This document shows, in pieces, positions 60,620 to 64,000 of a DNA stretch of 64,000 nt. The notes under the pieces are model-generated. The model was not told where the DNA came from and ran no database searches. It saw nothing but the letters and a program-made list of their open reading frames with translations. Origin of the DNA: Chrysemys picta bellii (lineage: Eukaryota > Chordata > Testudines > Emydidae); NCBI RefSeq assembly GCF_011386835.1, contig NC_088792.1, positions 112,626,421-112,690,420 of the forward strand, given 5' to 3'. A program made the position numbers and the translations under genes. Numbering within the stretch: the stretch's first letter is position 1; each line of letters opens with the position of its first letter.

Positions 60620-60745
60620 AAAAAATGGTTACTAACCTGTTCTGTCACTTTTCTTTCAGATGTTACACATGTCCATTCCACTTCAGGTGTGCGCATCCCC
60701 AGTGTTGGAGATTTTCCCCTTAGTGGGGAATTACATTTGCATCCT
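60620..60745. repeat. DIRS copy 4 left terminal inverted repeat
   Basis: Pairs with 62880-63007 over CATGTCC(A/G)TTCCACTTCAG, then GTGTTGGAGATTTTCCCCTTAG against GAGTCGGAGATTTTTCCCTTAG (right end reverse complemented). Confidence 0.8.
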
Positions 60746-60859
60746 CTGCTGCCTTGTGGTACCAAGGTAATCTCGACACATTGGTATAAAGGGCAGAATC
60801 ATCCCAGGCCCACCAGACAGACAGACACTGATAATGAGAAGGAGGATGGGTCATGGAAT

Positions 60860-61276
60860 GGGCCTGAAGCCTCCTTTTGCTTTTGGAACCAGGGAGTAGC
60901 GTGAACAGAAACCCTACTCTCACTGAAGAGAGGTAGCCTCTTCTACAGCTCCCAAATGGAGAAGAGACTGTACTTCTTGGAAGAGGACAGAGGAAGTCCG
61001 ATAACCTATTGGAAAAAATAGGGAGTGGAGAAACTGGTATGTCCTTGACAAGGCAGGCAAACAGACAGATTTCCAGTCTGTCTTGAATAACACAGACACT
61101 GAAGATGCCATGACTCTGGATGCTGAATCTGCCCCATTTAAGGATGTTTGCAGAGAGGTCTGAGCCATCAGACTGCCTTCATCTAACACTGCCCGGAATT
61201 CATGTCTGGCATCCTCTGCCAACTTGTCTGAGAGCTTTAGCATATTGGCCCACAGTGAGAAGTTGTATCCCGCCAA
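60860..61276 (-). pseudogene. DIRS gag C-terminus fused to RT start
   Basis: AGYNFSLWANMLKLSDKLAE and SLNGADSASRVMASSVSV match gag of the other copies (YNFNLWDSLRKF; ADSAARTVASAV). The RT entry motif SRYSLVPKAKGGFRP-like lies at about 60865-60905 in another frame. The element then ends abruptly in the terminal repeat. Confidence 0.6.
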
Positions 61277-61540
61277 TAAGGTTTGTTGATTAGTGATATG
61301 AATTGTACACCAAATGTAGGATAAATTTTTCCTACCAAAATGATCTAATTTCTTTGAGTCTTTGTCCTTTTAGGTAGAAGAGGGTTGACTCTGACCTGCT
61401 CTTTCATTCACTGCTGAGACAACTAAGGAACCTGGCAAAGGATGGGTATACAAACATTATAAGCCTTGAGAAGGGACATGGTACCGTGTCTCGGTTCTCC
61501 TAGCTCTTGAAGGCACAGAGGATATTTGCCATGATGATTT

Positions 61541-61775
61541 CATAGAACATAAGAACAGCCATACTGGGTCAGACCAAAGGTCCATCCAGCCCAGTATCTT
61601 ATCTACCGACAGTGGCCAATGCCTGGTGCCCCAGAGGGAGTGAACCTAACAGGTAATGATCAAGTAATCTCTCTCCTGCCATCCATCTCCACCCTCTGAC
61701 AAACACAGGCTAGAGACACCATTCTTTACCTATCCTGGCTAATAGCCATTAATGGACTTATGTTCTTGTGTTAGA
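61541..61775 (-). mobile_element. CR1 LINE 3' fragment in DIRS copy 4
   Basis: CATAGAACATAAGAACAGCC, ATACTGGGTCAGACCAAAGG and GACAGTGGCCAATGCCTGGT on plus are the reverse of a CR1 3' end. It is 5' truncated. Confidence 0.85.
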
Positions 61776-62553
61776 CATCTTGCATACCCCCAGGGGTACA
61801 CATGACACAGTTAGGGAACCCCTGTGCTAGGAGATCTGAAAGGCTGAGGAATTGGGGAGGACTTGGAAGTGGGAGGCATGTCCCACAGGTTTCAGTAAGG
61901 TCATGGGTATGGCACAGGACCCCAGCCACAACTACTCCAATGGTCTCTGTCTCTAGAAATCTGGTGGGTACTGTTAATGGAATTCCCTTGATGAAGGCAA
62001 AGGACATTGTCATTGTCTACCCCACAAGCAAGAGGCATAATACTCTACCTCAGACCCAGAGTTGCCTGATCATGGTGGTGGTGTGCCAAGGTCCGGAGGT
62101 GTTCTAGAGACATGAGCAGCAGGGACAGCATGATGGGTTCAACCCTGGACTGCACTAGTCAAGAAAGCACTGGATGCTCAGAAGATCAAGTGCGCCACGG
62201 TACCAAGAGCTGATCATGACTCTGATGTAAATAAGTAGCCAGGGCTTGAGGTTCCACCGGAACCAGCTGGCTTGTCTCATAGGCCATTGAAGAGTCCAGT
62301 ACAGAGGTATTTCTGGTGCTGTTGTTGCACCAAAATAGCTGGCACCATATTGGGTGTCTCAACGGCCCAGCTGCCAGAGTTGACAACCTCTGATAAGAAA
62401 AACCTATAATAATTCTAATGAATACCACTAATTAACTGTTTACAAGAAAAAAAGAAATTCCTTGAAAAGGCAGAATCTTGCAGAAGCAAATCAGTGTTCC
62501 CCAACTACTTAACATGAGCCCTAAGAAGCAACTGAGGGCTCCTCCCTTTATGC

Positions 62554-62863
62554 CAGGGGTTGGCAACCTTTCAGAAGTGGTGTGCCGAGTCTTCATTTAT
62601 TCACTCTAATTTAAGGTTTCGCATGCCAGTAATACATTTTAAAGTTTTTAGAAGGTCTCTTTCTATAAGTCTATAATATATACCTAAACTATTGTTGTAT
62701 GTAAAGTAAATAAGGTTTTTAAAATGTTTAAGAAGATTCATTTAAAATTAAATTAAAATGCAGAACCCCCCGGACCGGTGGCCAGGAGTGAGCAGTGTGA
62801 GTGCCACTGAAAATCAGCTCGCGTGCCACCTTTGGCACGTGTGCCATATGTTGCCTACCCCTG
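62554..62863. mobile_element. hAT MITE with 8 bp target duplication
   Basis: Ends CAGGGGTTGGCAACCTT and, as reverse complement of the right, CAGGGGTAGGCAACATA. The flanks are CTTTATGC (62546-62553) and CGTTATGC (62864-62871), 7 of 8 identical, the hAT signature length. It is 310 bp, AT-rich inside and non-coding. Confidence 0.9.
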
Positions 62864-62879
62864 CGTTATGCCATCATGT

Positions 62880-63007
62880 AGCAGTATGAAGCAGTGGAAG
62901 ATGCATGTGCAGCTCCGACAGGTACTGCTAAGGGAAAAATCTCCGACTCTGGTGCAGTGGGTGCACACACACCTGAAGTGGAACGGACATGTGCAATCAC
63001 CTGAAGA
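62880..63007. repeat. DIRS copy 4 right terminal inverted repeat
   Basis: The inverse of 60620-60745, separated from the rest of the copy by the hAT MITE. Confidence 0.75.
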
Positions 63008-63634
63008 ACTGAAATTGCTCTAGGGGCAGTAGATGATCTCCTCCTGTCAATGAATAGAGGACAAATATCCATTCTCACCTTCCTAGACCTCTGTGCAGCA
63101 TTTGATATTAGTGACCATGAGACATTGCTGTCTCACCTAAGAGAGATGGCAGGAGTCCAGGGCAATGAGCTAAAATGGTATGAGTCCTTCTAGGAGGGAT
63201 AAACCTTAAGCATAGTGATGGGAAATTGCAACCTCCACCATTAGTCCCCTCACTTGTGGGATTCCAAAAGGATCAATTTTCTCACTCCAGTATTTTTCCA
63301 ACATCTACATGCAACCACTAGGTGAGCTGGTTAGACAACATGGACTCAAATGCCAGCAATATGCAGATGGCACACAGCTCTACCTACCCTTCACCATATA
63401 ACTACCGCACCACTACCACCAACACGGCCCAGTGCTTGGATGAAATCAGCTCATGGATGAAGTACACCTGGCTGAGTCTGAGCAAAACAGAGGTGATACT
63501 GGTGGGATAGAGGAAAATATTTTGAGGAGCTTGCAGCCATGTTGCAGTCTCCTTGGACTGCATGTTCATATCCACAACTGGTCAATTCAGTCTGTAGTCT
63601 AGGAGTACTGTTGGATTCATTTCACTGAAACTGA

Positions 63635-63919
63635 GGGCTTGTCTATACTTACCACGCTGGTTCGGCGGCAGGCAATCGAACTTCTGGGTTCGATTTATCG
63701 CGTCTTGTCTGGACGCGATAAATCGAACTCAGAAGTGCTCCCCGTCGACTCCGGTAATCCTGCTCGCCGCGAGGAGTACGCGGAGTCGACGGGGGAGCCT
63801 GCCTGCCGGGTCTGGACGGCGTTAAGTTCGAACTAAGGTACGTCGACTTCAGCTACGTTATTCACGTAGCTGAAGTTGCGTACCTTAGTTCGATTTGGGG
63901 GTTTAGTGTAGACCAAGCC
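63635..63919. mobile_element. PIF/Harbinger MITE in the LINE
   Basis: The left end is GGGCTTGTCTATACTTA. The reverse complement of the right end is GGCTTGGTCTACACTAA. Flanking triplets are TGA and TCA, so no exact duplication remains. Internally CGATTTATCGCGTCTTG pairs with CGCGATAAATCG, and GGTACGTCGACTTCAGCTAC pairs with GTAGCTGAAGTTGCGTACC, giving two hairpins. Confidence 0.75.
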
Positions 63920-64000
63920 TCAGCGCTCACACCACTACAGCCACAAGTTATGCTTCAGCAACTGGGAAACTGCAACTAGTTCAAAACTCGGTGCTGTATC

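Larger units (their letters stand above)
60620..63007 (-). mobile_element. DIRS-type retrotransposon copy 4, deleted, with nested CR1 and hAT
   Basis: The left end AAAAATGGTTACTAACC then CACATGTCCATTCCACTTCA and the right end CACCTGAAGTGGAACGGACA then TGTGCAATCACCTGAAG are inverted repeats. On minus it keeps gag (62400-60990) and a stub of RT (to about 60860), then jumps to the terminal repeat. RNase H and recombinase are gone. Flanking LINE bases show no target duplication. A CR1 (61541-61775) and a hAT MITE (62554-62863) came in later. It lies in a GALNT1 intron upstream of the 58234 exon. Confidence 0.8.
60400..64000 (+). mobile_element. Old L2/CR1-like LINE reverse transcriptase, split by DIRS copy 4 and a MITE
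   Basis: The first piece (60400-60619) reads ISGIANYHPVSNL, FLSKLIQKLTKGRL and QSGSRSKHG. The second (63008 on) reads TEIALGAVDDLLLSM, LTFLDLCAAFDISDHETLLS, then in shifted frames LKCQQYADGTQLYLP (YADG for YADD) and LSLSKTEVILVG. A third piece after 63919 reaches the window end. Removing 60620-63007 restores a continuous frame across the joint. The LINE is dead, with stops and indels. Confidence 0.75.

Noticed and set aside
58235..64000. Further upstream GALNT1 exon
   Set aside because: I looked on minus for the segment that should precede VTKVDYGD (ending in a Pro-Gly codon at a donor) and found none; it probably lies beyond the window.

Overview
The window is vertebrate nuclear DNA, most probably from a turtle (crocodilian as the main alternative). 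Most of it is transposable-element DNA: abundant CR1 LINEs, DIRS-type tyrosine-recombinase retrotransposons, PIF/Harbinger elements and MITEs with 'GTCTACAC' termini and TWA target duplications, and one hAT MITE. DIRS and intact Harbinger elements together argue against bird or mammal. The species is inferred, not demonstrated.

The only host gene I can support is GALNT1 on the minus strand. Its last four coding exons lie at 58234-58095, 48574-48476, 40993-40859 and 26567-26421, followed by a 3'UTR that probably ends near 24970. They join in frame and encode the end of the catalytic region plus the ricin-type lectin domain, with the alpha, beta and gamma lectin repeats each on its own exon. 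Upstream exons lie beyond 64000. All positions below about 24700 look intergenic.

Layout: 1-1803 unrecognised; 1804-6915 an unclassified TIR element split by a full 4.3 kb PIF/Harbinger element (1815-6112) with an intact HARBI1-like transposase and a frameshifted, two-exon Myb/SANT partner; 6916-24700 unique DNA with MITEs and CR1 pieces, including a 230 bp near-perfect palindrome at 14807-15036; 24950-26567 the GALNT1 3' end; 27563-33436 a rearranged pair of DIRS elements; 34818-36414 a duplicated 215 bp block; 41451-42294 a TIR element with an internal minisatellite; 42425-48330 DIRS copy 2; 51022-57449 DIRS copy 3; 60620-63007 DIRS copy 4, inserted in an old L2/CR1-like LINE that runs to the window end.

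Every GALNT1 intron seen here carries DIRS sequence, and each copy reads in the same direction as the gene. The DIRS open reading frames (gag, reverse transcriptase, RNase H, tyrosine recombinase) are all broken, so these copies look dead. The Harbinger transposase is the only full-length mobile-element protein in the window. I found no evidence for a wholly new biological system; the most unusual items are the palindrome, the clean DIRS insertion into a LINE reading frame, and the sense-strand DIRS load of GALNT1.
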